Assembly (NCBI GenBank): GCA_032622095.1
Contig: CP136061.1
Span: forward strand, 67,151,127 to 67,215,126
Source of the DNA: Siphonodentalium dalli
Taxonomy: Eukaryota > Mollusca > Scaphopoda > Gadilida > Siphonodentaliidae
DNA length: 64,000 nucleotides
Reading direction: 5' to 3'
The position numbers and the translations under genes are program-made. The notes below the pieces were generated by a model that did no database searches, was not told the DNA's origin, and worked only from the letters and a program-made list of their open reading frames with translations. Of the stretch, positions 1-11,759 are shown piece after piece (position 1 is the stretch's first letter; every line of letters starts with the position of its first letter).

Positions 1-107
1 ATTACGGTCACCCTACCTATGACGGGGTTCGAACCAGCTTCGTCAGCGCTGGACGGCCTGTGACGGTGCAATGCACCTGGCACTCTACCGACTGAACCAC
101 CGGGGCC
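1..107 (-). repeat. tRNA-derived SINE head (partial)
   Basis: Read on the minus strand from about 107, the sequence has an A-box-like TGGTTCAGTCGG followed by a B box GGTTCGAACCC, which are the internal RNA polymerase III promoter elements of tRNAs. The bases that should form the acceptor and T stems do not pair well, and the anticodon region is too long. It therefore looks like the tRNA-like head of a SINE rather than a working tRNA. The SINE body would lie beyond the left edge of the window. Confidence 0.55.
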
Positions 108-699
108 CCCAAGATTTCTAGGGACACAAGATAGTAAACTCCATTCTTGTATTTCTTTTTCAGCAAATGCGTTTAAATAAAAGAATCATAAATTTATATA
201 TGTTGATTTTTTTTCTTCTATTTTTGTTTTTATTTTATTTTAATGTTTTGAAGAAAAAAAATTCTGGTTCTGTTTTTTGTTTGTAATTTTTTTTTCGTCT
301 TTACTGTTTTTTTGTTCGCTTTACGTTTAAAATAAAATTACTTAAAACAAGAGTAATCCCCATTAAGAAGCATTCCAACGTCAATTTTATTAATACGCCG
401 GGAAAGCCCTGCATCCCGCCCATGAGATGTAAGACGAAAATGAAAATCCGATGTGCCATTCACTGTTATGCCGGGTCGCCCATGCTCATCCACAGCAAAT
501 CACCGGGGTACACGCACGCATGATCGCTACAGTTATGATAGGTGACATTATATAAAACACAGTTACACTAGATCATTTCTAATGTCCAGTTAAAAGCCAG
601 CTTGTGATTGCTCAAACTATTCACCATCGTGCAAATGACTGGCTTACAATCAAACTAATAATCCGCATTAGAGTTCTGCACCATAAATATATTCTCGAA
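108..699. other. AT-rich spacer, no gene seen
   Basis: T-rich low-complexity sequence around 200-320, then unique-looking DNA. I see no coding signal in the first 400 bases; the last part may belong to the degenerate LINE that follows. Confidence 0.4.
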
Positions 700-1250
700 A
701 CCAGACTTTGCTATTCTCGTCTCGCTATGCTCTTCTCCAGTCGCACTCATTATTAGAAACTCTTTTTGGGAAGGGATTATCTCTCGTTTCGGCATACCCG
801 AATATTTTCACCTTGCGTCGTTAGCCAGAGATGACCTGGTAGCAACCCTCCTCGGAAGTTCTCTGGAAACCCTAACAGAACACATATCTCACTGCCTCAA
901 GGAACTAGTACTATATTCTGCGAAGTTCCTGTACGTTCTCAGCACAATGATAAGGAATGGCGTACAGCAACCCGTGCCTCGTCCATTGTAATTATCTTCT
1001 CAACACCCACGCATGTTGTAACGACTAACTGTCATATCTGTTGGACAAATCAGATTTTCCTGCAACAAAAGCTGTTGTGAACATTCAAATGCATATATGC
1101 TTCACTCTCGTGGTTTCCAACACCTCTCCATACTTGTACATAACGACCCACCACATTGGTCAGGGGAGCCCACTTTAATCCAACTGTATTTATATGTCAT
1201 GTGTATCGATCTCTCCTATACTTGGAGGTAATAAAGATATCTCTCTTATA
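700..1250 (+). pseudogene. Degenerate LINE ORF2 C-terminus and 3' end
   Basis: The frame through 758-991 is open for about 78 codons, to a TAA near 989. It contains FWEGIISRFGIPEYF and later LVATLLGSSLETL. This resembles the tail of non-LTR retrotransposon ORF2, after the reverse transcriptase, and it aligns by eye with the second relic at 5558-5834 (LLSAILGSPPRDLALL). Downstream non-coding DNA runs to AATAAAGAT near 1235, as in LINE 3' ends. No RT domain lies in front of it, so this is a 5'-truncated fragment. The family cannot be fixed from this piece. Confidence 0.45.
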
Positions 1251-1660
1251 CAAAAATCTCAGACCAGGGGGGGACTAGGTCTCAGTTGCAGACTATTACC
1301 TATAACACACATAAATATGGATTATATTAAATCTTGTCCAGTTCACATATAATTATAATCTTTACTCTACACGACATACAAATATAACACAATTACAGTT
1401 TGGTTAACATAAAGATAAATGCTTCCAAAAAATACTTATGTTTCTGTTACCATAACTTGTACGTTACCACATGGTTCGAATTATGAACAGGCCGACAAAG
1501 GCTTGAATGACAATAAGAAGGCAAACCTTGGTTTACGTAAACCTGAGTTTCAAAAAGACGAGAATACGGACCAGTGCTGACCAATAATCCCAGCTTACTC
1601 GCCTCGAAGCTGGGTAACACATCGCGATCACCGTGGTTTCGGCCTGGTCTAGACTATAGT

Positions 1661-2065
1661 TTACATGAAACCCTGGTCTAGACCAGGGACCAGAATTCGG
1701 CCGCATGCGTCCGCATAATCACTAAATGCCTGAATCGCTCTGTGCATAGTTGCCTTGTCGTCTGTCATTAGTATGGTATTATCCGCATATAACAAACATA
1801 ATATACCCAAAAAGCATTTCAAATTGTCAAAAAATAGGTCATCGAGATACTTTAAATTTTCGACCGCACAGTTACTGATAAATTCCTGCAAGTCATTCAC
1901 AAATAAGGAGAACAAAAAAGGAGACATTAATTCTCCTTGAAAAATGCCTATGTTGCTGGCAAAAAAATCAGAACGTTCTTGTTCTTTTCTCGCACATGTT
2001 TTTATCTGGCTATACAGATTCCTCACTACCCTGAACAATTTACCATTTATTCCATTTTGCAACAT
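1661..2065 (-). pseudogene. Non-LTR retrotransposon RT fragment
   Basis: Minus-strand frame of 134 residues. It carries reverse-transcriptase palm blocks of LINE type: FQGELMSPFLFSLFVNDL (the usual QG..LSP.LF...INDL block) and LLYADNTILMTDD (the catalytic YADD block). The second aspartate of YADD reads as asparagine, so the catalytic site is damaged. The fragment keeps only the middle of RT. The last residues, after about 1690, do not look like RT. No endonuclease or ORF1 is seen beside it. It is a dead LINE copy. Confidence 0.7.
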
Positions 2066-2944
2066 TTTAACACTAATACAGCGAGGTTACAGGTTCAATT
2101 ATCAGCCCTATATAGTTCCCTTTCTATATAACCACATATTGATTGGACTGTATTCAAATATATATTTGCTGAAAGTGCAGAGTAGTAATACTTATATTAT
2201 AGCGACCACAAGCTCGAAAAGCGCGCGTTAGTGCTTATACATTAGGCGCAGGTGAATGATGATGTCATATATATATTTTTTTACTATAGCAATGAGCCAA
2301 ACTTTGGTGACGTGTACTTTTCAGTTTTTTTTGTGTGAAATTTTGTGACTTCCGGTTAGCAACTGTCTGGAGATTATTAAATTGCGGAATCTGCAGTGGA
2401 CCAATGAGATGAAAATTTTCAACTTCAGAACTTCCGAAGAATTCCCATGTGATTAGTTTCATTCAGACCATTTTCGTTAGTTAGCTTAATGAAAACCAAA
2501 GAAGACGCCATGACACGGTTCATGGCAACATTTACGACATGTTGGCTTTGTGGGCCAGAATCCAGAAAAGATTTCACAATTCATGAAAATACTTGTCATG
2601 TCATCTCCACTGGGGCCATTACATGTTGTTAAATAAATTATTATTAGCGTTATGTCGACGAGACACAGTGTGTGTAGTTTTTCCACTACGTGTCACGTAC
2701 GATTGCTTCAACTACATGAAATACAATGTGAACCTAATGGCTTAAAATGTTTGCTGTGTATGAATTTGCCCCAGTAGTAATGAAATATTCAGCACCAAGG
2801 AACTTGCCAATCGATGCACCTAGTGGTATCAGACAAAGAACTAAACAAAAGATCATTGGTATCTATACCTTCTGCCTCGATTGTTGATGCAAGGTAAAAT
2901 GTGCACTTGAATGTTGCATACACACTAAATTCAAAGTTGCTAAA
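2066..2944. other. No feature recognised
   Basis: AT-rich DNA with short chance frames only. No motif, repeat or RNA gene recognised. Confidence 0.4.
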
Positions 2945-3295
2945 TTAACCCGAAATGTAGTTAATTTTTACTACTTTTGGTAGTTCGTATTCATCCCGCT
3001 ACCTTGGGCGGTTAATTTTACTACCTGGTGGGTAGTTAAAAAATTAAATACCTTTGGTAGTTAAAATAACTACCTTTAGTAGTTGAAATCACTACCTCTG
3101 GGGGCTATTTTAACTACCCAACTGGAGGCTAATTTTTAACTACTTTCTTGCAGTATTTAAATTTACTATCTGCGAGTGGTTGGAATTTTTGCTACCTCCG
3201 GGTAGGTAATCTGATAACTACTATTGGTGGGAAATTATTCTACCTCGAGTGGTTGTTCTAGCTATTTTAATAGGTATTCAAAGGTGTCCAATCTA
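2945..3295. repeat. Degenerate ACTACC/GGTAGT palindromic array
   Basis: About a dozen variants of ACTACC-nn-GGTAGT alternate with short A/T spacers (TTAAAATA-like), giving units of roughly 25-35 bases. Each unit is itself a short imperfect palindrome. The copies have drifted and spacing is irregular, so this is an old array. No coding frame crosses it. Confidence 0.6.
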
Positions 3296-3428
3296 ATCAC
3301 TCAAAGTAGCTATTTGATCAACTTTTAGTGGATAATCTTGCCTCTAAAGATAGTAATGACATGTGGACCACAACATATGACAATGGAGAAAATTATTTCA
3401 ATATTTATTTAAAATAAAAAAAACTAAA

Positions 3429-3429
<1 letters not shown>

Positions 3430-3494
<65 letters not shown>
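3430..3494. repeat. (TA)n microsatellite
   Basis: Uninterrupted TA dinucleotide tract of about 30 units; the array is self-complementary on both strands. Confidence 0.95.
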
Positions 3495-3497
<3 letters not shown>

Positions 3498-5555
3498 CAG
3501 AGCATTTGTGCTTTAGCTTAAATTGCAACACAAGGTTTCTTACCAGGAATAAGTACAATAGCCTACACACAAAAAAAAACAATGTGAATTTCGTGAAAAT
3601 CGATGGATTCTCAGAATTGAAAATTTGACCCAGGGAATCGTATCAGACCTCAGACACTAAAACTTATGTTATCTAATTTGATTATGTACCCAAAATGGTT
3701 GCAATCTGGGTCGTCAAATTTAAAAAAACAGCGATAAACTGAAATGGAGTGTCATTTCGTATATCCTGTTGAAATCACTCTTAAAGAAGCAAAATGAGCA
3801 ATAAAGAGCGTTCCTTATCACATTAGAAAATATGTAGGAAAATTGCGGGTAACAACGCCTTTGATCCCAAGATGACGTAAGGGGTGGGGGTTTCCAAAAA
3901 GTATATGACCAATAAAGAGCGTTTCTTATCAGTTCAGAAGATATGTGGGGATATTTCTGGATTTATATATTGCAGCTGCTGTTTATCTCAGATACAGTCA
4001 TACTTCATAGTTAAATGACCTGAAGGGCCCCGCTAATAACGCATTCTTAACATGAGCAATGACGGATACCCAGCTATTTTCCGTATAATACTCAATTTAT
4101 GTTTTTTCAAGGATGTATGTAAAAACAAGGTTGTGCATAAAAAATTGCTCTGGTCAAGTTTTTTTTGTGCTCACATTAGAGTGAATCTGTTTTACCAAGA
4201 ATCAATAAATTTATGTATATATAAAAAAAATGGATGAACCAAAGATGAACTAAGTGCCATAACTCTGGTAGAAAAGATATCTGACCATCCCTACTTTTGA
4301 ACTCAAACGAGATATTGTTGTGAAAGTTCCATATAACCAATATGAATGGAATTTGTTGAAGTTTGTTCAAGTTATCGTGCCAAAGGTCATATATAACATT
4401 ACAAAACTGACATACTAAGGACTGTAATTCAGGTTAAATAAATATATTCATGTGAAAGGTCCGCATAAAACAATCCGGGTCTTTCACTGGGTCTCTACTT
4501 TATTCCAAAAAATTCACGTATTGGGACGTTTTTATCTATTTTAGAGATTTTTATTTGTTCAAACATATTTATATATATATAATTTATATATCACTTTGTG
4601 GGCTTTGCAATACTAATGGGAGTGCATGAACTAATGGTTGTGTTGTTTATATGCAGTTGTGGATTACACAAGAGTCTATAAATAATTCCAAAGAACATAA
4701 CATGTTCATGTTCAAAATATTGTTTTATAGCATTAACCAATAATAAAAAAGACGGAAGCACCCTTCAGACATGAATCACATGATATCAGTCTTCAACCCA
4801 GAGAACATTACGGGCATGGATTAGTATCCCTCGTCACAACTGGGCGGAGCCACTCTCCCGTATCATTCATTACGAGCATCGAAACACCAGGTGCGTGGCA
4901 TCCGAAATAGTATTGTAGCCTCTTTCATACCATTTAAGTCGAGTAGAGTCACAACAGCCCTCGCACCTAGCATAGCCATTAGCGAAAAGATATTTTATAA
5001 TTTTGTGTAGTCCACTTGAGTTATCGTTATATGCAGTGAAAGAAAATATTAATCACCAAATTTGCCAAAATTGCCTTAGATAATGTTCAGCTTACAAGGA
5101 AAAATACTTGGCATCACCATTTTTTGTATGGGTATCACGTAAATCCACAAAATCAAAGAGTATAGACAATCATAATTGAGAACGCTCTTGTGTACTGCTT
5201 TTTTAGCCAACAATTGCACATAATTTCATTATAATGATATTTAAAATGAATAAAAAATAATACCCATATAGTTTGACGAGATACAAGGCTTATTTTCGCT
5301 CGAATATATAATTCAGCAAATGGGGGAACTTCGCTAAAGCTCGGTTCCCATTTGGAATTTATTTACTGAATCATACTCGTGAAAATAAACGATGTATCTC
5401 GTCAAACAGTACTTATGGATATTCTATATTTAACCACTCAATCAACTCATCGATGCGATTCCCGAGAGTGACAACAACTCTATCCCCTCGTGTCGCCATT
5501 CTCTGGGGATCAATTCCGCCAAGTACAGAATCGCAAACAAGTAATTGTAAGGGCA
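3495..5555. other. No gene recognised
   Basis: AT-rich DNA without a convincing open frame. Two short stretches repeat the words ATAAAGAGCGTT and CTTATCA (about 3800 and 3912), suggesting a small diverged duplication. Confidence 0.35.
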
Positions 5556-5557
5556 AT

Positions 5558-5834
5558 TGAACATCATCACCATTATCAAAATGAAACTGTTTCCACATAA
5601 ATGCGGCCGACCTAACCAGCAAGCGAGTCAGACAGTAGAGCGAGATCTCTTGGAGGAGATCCCAGAATGGCAGACAACAGCTGCAAACAGGGTAATTGGT
5701 CCAGGTAGAGAAAACAGTCAATACCATATCGGTCAATGACATGGTACCACACGTCATTCGGAATATGTAGCAATGACTGGCAGTCTAACAAAATGTGTTG
5801 TAATTCATGCCAGGAGCAATGATGACATAGGCTA
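5558..5834 (-). pseudogene. LINE ORF2 C-terminal relic with zinc-finger-like block
   Basis: The informative minus-strand frame starts at about 5834. It shows a C-x2-C-x8-H-x4-C block (CHHCSWHELQHILLDC) followed by WYHVIDRYGI and LLSAILGSPPRDLALL. This is the layout of the cysteine/histidine motif and tail after RT in several LINE clades. An in-frame stop after LSDSLAG interrupts it. It resembles the 700-1250 relic on the opposite strand. A longer open frame here (5413-5757, minus) is in another register and has no such similarity. Confidence 0.5.
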
Positions 5835-5839
5835 GCTTG

Positions 5840-6429
5840 TGTGGGTATCGTGCTTTGCTTTTCCAGTATATACCAAAATCAACAAATAAAATCACAAATG
5901 TGGCATCAGATTTCTCCCCAGATGTACCGTTATGAAACTACTGAAATGTGCCAATATTTGGTATAAATCAAAACAATGAGTATGAGGCTCTTGGGTTTGG
6001 GAGAATAATAATCCATTTTGACCTGGGATGTGGGCATAGAAAAATCTCATCTTCGGGGCCAGCTATTGGGTCCGAACAATCGGTCGAAATATCTTGTCCC
6101 TTGGGTGAGATCTTTCCATCCCCACACACCACCAGGTCATGATGGATAATATTATTCTGATCTCAACTTAACTTCAGCTGAACACGCACTGCGCCCATAA
6201 TTTTTTGCATTCAGAATTTTTATTTCTGTTCAAAGTTACAAAGAGCATATATAGTTAATGAAAATGTCCCTGTATTCTAATCACATGTTCACGGCATGCA
6301 TGTGTTATCAACTGATACAGATGACCAATCAGCCATGACATGAGGATACACCTGTTGTGTCTTGTCAATACAAACGAACGAACAAGTTTTCCATGTGTAC
6401 ATGATAATACATCACCTCCATACACATGT
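5840..6429. other. No feature recognised
   Basis: Unique-looking AT-rich DNA directly left of the foldback element; it ends with GTATAA at 6430-6435, the apparent target-site duplication. Confidence 0.4.
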
Positions 6430-6435
6430 GTATAA

Positions 6436-8887
6436 TATGGAATCCTATTAGGGCCACTTGCTAATGGCGCTTTCGGCGCGCGCCGAAAGCGACAAAAAGT
6501 GCGCCATTAGTAACGCGCCGAAAGCGACAAAAAGTGCGCCGAAAGCGACAAAAAGTGCCCCGAAAGCGACAAAAAATGCACCGTTACGGCGCACTGTTTG
6601 TCGCTTTCGGCGCTTTCGGCGCGCGCCGAAACATACCCTAATGGCGCACTTTGTGTCGCTTCCGGCGCGCGCCATTAGGGAGTGGACCTAATAGTATGCC
6701 TAATAGCGCTTTCGGCGCGCGCCGAAAGCGACAAAAAGTGCGCCATTAGTAACGCACCGAAAGCGACAAAATGTGCGCCGTTACGGCGCACATTTTGTCG
6801 CTTTCGGCGCGCCGAAACATGCGCTAATATCGCACATTTTGTTTTATGGTGCCCACATTCATAGTGAGCAATGGGGGATGCCACAGTGTCCTGGGCCCAC
6901 AAAAAAGGTACCCTGCCTTGCTCACCGGAAGCTGTATTATGCTAATGATGAACAGATAGTCTGCCGTAGGAGCAGTTTTAGCCAGTCAAAAGTAAAAAGG
7001 CAGAAATAAAAGAAAAAATTAAAAAATTATAGAGCACCCGGGAAGTCAGTCAAATATCTTTTAAATATCAATATTGTATTTAGGTTGAATTATTTGTTAT
7101 TATTGTTTATGTAACAATCATAGTATTCACTATGGTTATAATTGAATGCACTTATAATAAGTTAACTTAAAATTGGCGTAGGTAATTATACAAAAATGTG
7201 AGTATGCATACCTTTAAATTATAATCAAAGTTGGTCAACAAGCCCATATAGGTCAAAAGTAAAGTCAATAATATGTTGTAGGTATAATATACCAGTATAT
7301 CTTATAATGAGGTATCTGGTTTTAGTTTATATACAAAGTATAGTCTGATAATAATGGGTCTATAACCTGCTTTTTGATCGAATTGTTTTGAATTATATTT
7401 ATACATATATGTTTTATATTTTATTATAATAAAACTTCCCTCATATCCTTCTTAATGAGATTCCATTGATAATCAATTATGTGCAGTGAGTATCAAACCC
7501 TATATAATTATGAATAAATCTAATTATTGTATTAATATTATAATAGTGTATAATGTAGTTTTTGGTTTCTAGCAGCATAGTATTGCTATACAGGTTATGC
7601 TGTTATAGGGGTATGTCATAAAAGGGTATAAATGTTTTAACGGATTATATTTATAACAAACTCTTATGTGTCTTATATATACATTTTAAATTATAGTATT
7701 ATATAATTGTAAAGTTCCTTTTCTTAAATATCCTTTAACATGATTAAGTCCATTTTATTTGTGCTTATAACTATGTCCGTTAAAATTAATATAGGATTTG
7801 GCATTTAATATAGTATCTCCTTATAATAATTAAGGCAATTATGTGAATATTACAAGGTATTGCCCTATACCCCTTAATAATATTATGTTCTAGTACCCTA
7901 TTGTTAGTAGTACTATGCTGGGTGCCAGCGTTCAAACCAGGCATACTAATGCACATAAATTATCGTGGTGGTGGACAGACAGTAAAACAAACAGACAGAC
8001 AGACATACATAACATATAGCCATACGCACATTATAAACATTGTTTATTTGTAGACATCATTTAATGTACTACGTGCATATATATCTCTTAAGTGGTATAT
8101 GGTTTGGTATAAGGGGATTACATGCATTAATAGGTTTTTAGGTATGAGAAAGGGGAGGTTGTCTGCTAAGCATATTAATGAATAGGCATGTTTTTATGGT
8201 CAGGGTCCCAATTTTTTGCAGACAATTCGTTCCCTGTTCTCATAACCAAATTTAGAAATGGAGAGTATATTTCTGGAGCGGTTTAAAATAATTTTGAAAA
8301 TATTTTAGAACGTACCCCCTAAAGATAATTTATTTATGCCAAAGGTGGAATTTGGTTTTATATGTTACTAATAGGTTGATGTTTTGGAAAAGGTGCCAAA
8401 GTTTTTGATAGGGTCATCATCAGTTGCAGATTGCTGACTTGTGGTATACTAAGCGTATGCCACATTCCGTTTCGACTCGTTACCTGCAAAATGTACTACA
8501 TGCATATATATCTCTTAAGTGGTATATGGTTTGGTATAAGGGGATTACATGCATTAATAGGTTTTTAGGTATGAGAAAGGGGAGGTTGTCTGCTAAGCAT
8601 ATTAATGAATAGGCATGTTTTTATGGTCAGGGTCCCAATTTTTTGCAGACAATTTGTTCCCTGTTCTCATAACCAAATTTAGAAATGGAGAGTATATTTC
8701 TGGAGCGGTTTAAAAAAAAGTTCGCCGAAAGCGACAAAAAGTGCGCCGAAAGCGACAAATAGTTCGCCGTAACGGCGCATATTTTGTCGCTTTCGGCGCT
8801 TTCGGCGCGTTACTAATGGCGCACTTTTTGTCGCTTTCGGCGCGCGCCGAAAGCGCCATTAGGAAGTGGCCCTAATAGGATTCCATA
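6436..8887. mobile_element. 2.45-kb foldback/TIR element with GTATAA duplication
   Basis: The left end at 6436 (TATGGAATCCTATTAGGG) returns as the reverse complement ending at 8887, and the match continues for about 95 bases. The ends are built from very GC-rich short palindromes (CGGCGCGCGCCG, CGAAAGCGACAAAAAGTGCGCC) that could fold into stacked hairpins. GTATAA stands at both borders (6430-6435 and 8888-8893), consistent with a 6-bp target duplication. The interior (about 7000-8700) is AT-rich, holds a CAGA tract near 7990 and has no transposase frame, so the element is non-autonomous. A second, shorter element end appears to be nested at about 6660-6830. The superfamily is unknown. Confidence 0.8.
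8066..8711. repeat. 219-bp direct duplication inside the foldback element
   Basis: The segment 8066-8285 recurs almost unchanged at 8493-8711, 427 bases downstream, both from TACTAC/GTACTAC to GGAGCGGTTTAAAA. The second copy runs straight into the right palindromic arm. Very few differences are visible, so the duplication is younger than most repeats here. Confidence 0.85.
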
Positions 8888-8893
8888 GTATAA

Positions 8894-10288
8894 TCAGTTC
8901 TAATTAAAATTAGGCTCTAGAATAAGCTAAACATAACAGAGTCTTAATGAATATAACTATCAGTTAAATAGCCGTCGTTATAAATAGCTTCTGCATACAA
9001 TTCCTGTTGTATAACATCAAATCGCAGTGTTACGATGGACAGAATGATATCTCCTGATAAGAAAAACGGGTGCTAACTGTTGCAATTCTTGGAAATGCTT
9101 AATTCTATTCTCCTTGATGGGTATGATTGATCAATTATGGACTCTTCAAGTATACACACATTAGTGTTAAATTAGTTGTTGTAATCACCAAATTTGTGAA
9201 CACTGTGAAAATATCAATGTGACTAGATATGACAGAATGACAGGAAATTTATTATGCTATTTTAGCTATGTGTCGAAAAACTCTGGATTCGATGAAAATC
9301 GTCAATTGACTGATTGGCTTCATCACTTTACTGTTAAATGTTGTGATTGACTGACGCTGATGTAAAGATTATTGGTGGTAATGGAATTCCAAGATATTTT
9401 CCTTAGACTCTTTAATGCATACCGGTAGCTTGTTCAATTTATATAATTATATAATACAAACGCTTCACACATCTCAATGATATAGTGAAATTAATACACA
9501 AAATAATAGAAAAAATTCTTCAAGGTGACATGCAACAGTTTTTAGAGTGATCTGGGCCCCACATATTAATGTTCCATGATCCCAAAAAGTGGAAACCCGA
9601 AGGTTGTGTTGGTGTAACCACACTTTTCAGTTAGATGAGAATCCATCCTATATTTTATGAGTTCAAGGAATACTATTTCACAAGCGGCATATTCACGTCG
9701 CACAATAGGCCTATAGCACATAGGGGATAGCCCCAAAATTGTCTATCACATTTTTAAAATAATTTTGAGACAGGCGGTAAACTCTTAAGATACACTTTGT
9801 AAAAGAATAAATACATGTATCACTTGACTTATCATCTTGCTGAAATATGATAAGTGTTGGGAGAAATAAACAGCGATTGCTTTAACCTCAATCAGTGATG
9901 TCACAAAATATGGGGAGATAGCTAGGTCATGAAGTTTTCGCTCAAAATGCGAAACCTATCTCAAAACATTGAAATGTTACGCTGCACATCAGCAGATAAG
10001 CGCGTTTATAAAATAGCACGTTTGCAGGATATGTTGGCTGACCAAATGGGTAACCAATTAAATTCATTATTTTGCCAAATGATGAAACCAGTTGCATATG
10101 TCACCTTTAACTGTAGATTCAAGATCCAAACATTTTCAACGTATTATTCAGGTTTCTAAATCTGAGATAAAATGAACACATTGTATGCATTCAATATGTG
10201 ATTACATGGTAATTTCAATTATAATGTCTGAGATCGTTTCATAATTTTATAGCGAAACTGTTTGTTCAGGAAAACGTTTTTAGTTTAG
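8894..10288. other. No gene recognised
   Basis: AT-rich DNA. The frame at 9929-10159 (76 codons) has no recognisable motif and is probably chance. Confidence 0.35.
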
Positions 10289-10425
10289 TTGTGGTGGATT
10301 TATGGTAACATGGTGTGACATTGACGACTTCGGGTTTATGTTCAACCAATTCGCAAAGCAACGAGGTTTAACATACGCTAGAAGCGGTCAATGTCATGCC
10401 ATGTTACCGCCAATCCACCACAATA
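10289..10425. repeat. Short inverted repeat (possible mini-MITE)
   Basis: TTGTGGTGGATT plus GGTAACATGG on the left (10289 onward) is mirrored by CCATGTTACC and AATCCACCACAA ending at 10425. This gives arms of about 37 bases with few mismatches around a 57-base centre. A TAG at each side may be a short target duplication but is not conclusive. Confidence 0.6.
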
Positions 10426-10508
10426 GCGTATATGTTCTACCAACAGTCCTGGTCATTCACATTAATTTGGCACTTATTCCGAAGAATGATCAGCAGAAAA
10501 TGTCAAAA

Positions 10509-10951
10509 TGTACATAGATGCAACATGTGCGTACGATGCTGAACCTTTAATTCTTATTACGAACACCAAACTACACTGCCTCAAGCTCAGAATCATTTAC
10601 CAGTAGGTGTTTGTTGTGTTGAACTTCTTCTCTGTACTTCCAATGTAGTTCCAAACATGTTTCCGTTATGTTGATGGCTCCAGATATAAACATGGGATAT
10701 GTTGCGCGACTTTCTGACCAATCAAAGATGTGGTTTCTTACTGGAATCTTATTGGAAGCATTCTATGACTTTCATCCTGGTCACCACGTTAGAGAATTTC
10801 CTGCTATACATACACATGTACATGGATGCAACATGCGGGTATGATGTTGAACCTTTAATTCTTAGTATGAACACCGAATTACACTACCCGAAGCTCACAG
10901 ATCTGGATCATATTCTTCTCTGTAGTTCCAATGTAATTCCAAACATGTTCC
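10509..10951. repeat. Diverged direct duplication (about 140 bp, spacing about 307 bp)
   Basis: 10509-10660 and 10816-10951 share the order GTACAT.GATGCAACATG, GAACCTTTAATTCTTA, CTGTA.TTCCAATGTA and TTCCAAACATGTT, with substitutions and small gaps. The frame at 10699-10980 (93 codons) covers the second copy. The first copy does not keep it open, so it is probably not a gene. Confidence 0.65.
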
Positions 10952-11336
10952 TACCTGCAAATAAGGGCCAAATGAGATGATGTACATGTACATTAATAAA
11001 AGTGTTAATGTAGCTCAGCTTGGACATGAGATATAATTCTCACAGAACATCATGGAATGATGAAGGTGGAAATTTCCTGTGACGGATTGAAGCGTATACC
11101 TTCTGTTAAGCGGATTCATATATCACACATTGATCTAGGCATTTGCCGACCCATTACAACAGGATTGGGTGCCCAAAATTGGTTATAACCAAACAGTAAT
11201 ATTCAGAATTTGTCATGTTTTTGTACATTAATTATATTTCGGAAAATGCTCAAAGATCTAATTAAATCTAAAACAGCATTGGACGTAACAATAATCAGTG
11301 CCATTGTAGGAAAAACATTATACAATACCATACTGT

Positions 11337-11663
11337 TTATGCCATATTTCTGATTGGTATAAGAACAAAGTCTGCATATATCTTACTATTATTTCTGTTT
11401 ATGGCGGTTTTTGACGGAGGTGAATATTTTAACAGCATACCCACCGCCAACACCGCCCGTATCTTTAAGATCATTTCATCGGCATACATTAAACAACTTA
11501 CTTGTTTTCTTAAGAGGCAAGGAGCGTCAAATTTAGATTGATCACTGAATATGTCTGCAATATCATCTACACAAAGATTCAATAACGTAGGACTCGGAAT
11601 ATAGCCCTGCCTCACACAAGTAGAAGATGGTATGAATTCTGTTAAATAAGGATTAACTGTCAT
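11337..11663 (-). pseudogene. Non-LTR retrotransposon RT fragment
   Basis: Minus-strand frame of 108 residues with LINE RT blocks: CVRQGYIPSPTLLNLCVDDI (the VRQGDPLSP.LFN.YIDD type block) and VSCLMYADEMILK (the YADD block). The second aspartate of YADD is glutamate, so it is very unlikely to be catalytic. The fragment covers only the palm region. It lies next to a 20-base inverted repeat (11648-11755), which may reflect a rearranged 5' end. The fragment differs from the 1661-2065 relic, so it comes from another copy or family. Confidence 0.7.
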
Positions 11664-11755
11664 GTGGACCCGAAGGGTTTTACATACAAGTTATGTCCAC
11701 TTACCTCACCGTTACATCTCCATAAAAATAGTCCACATGACAGTTAATCCTTATA
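11648..11755. repeat. 20-base inverted repeat at LINE relic end
   Basis: AGGATTAACTGTCATGTGGA on the left is matched by its reverse complement at 11736-11755, with a loop of about 69 bases. Confidence 0.75.
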
Positions 11756-11759
11756 TTTA

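Noticed and set aside
1-107. Functional tRNA gene on the minus strand
   Set aside because: A and B boxes are present but acceptor and T stems do not pair and the middle is too long.
5413-5757. 114-codon minus frame as a gene
   Set aside because: The LINE similarity is in a different register of the same strand; this frame is a shadow.
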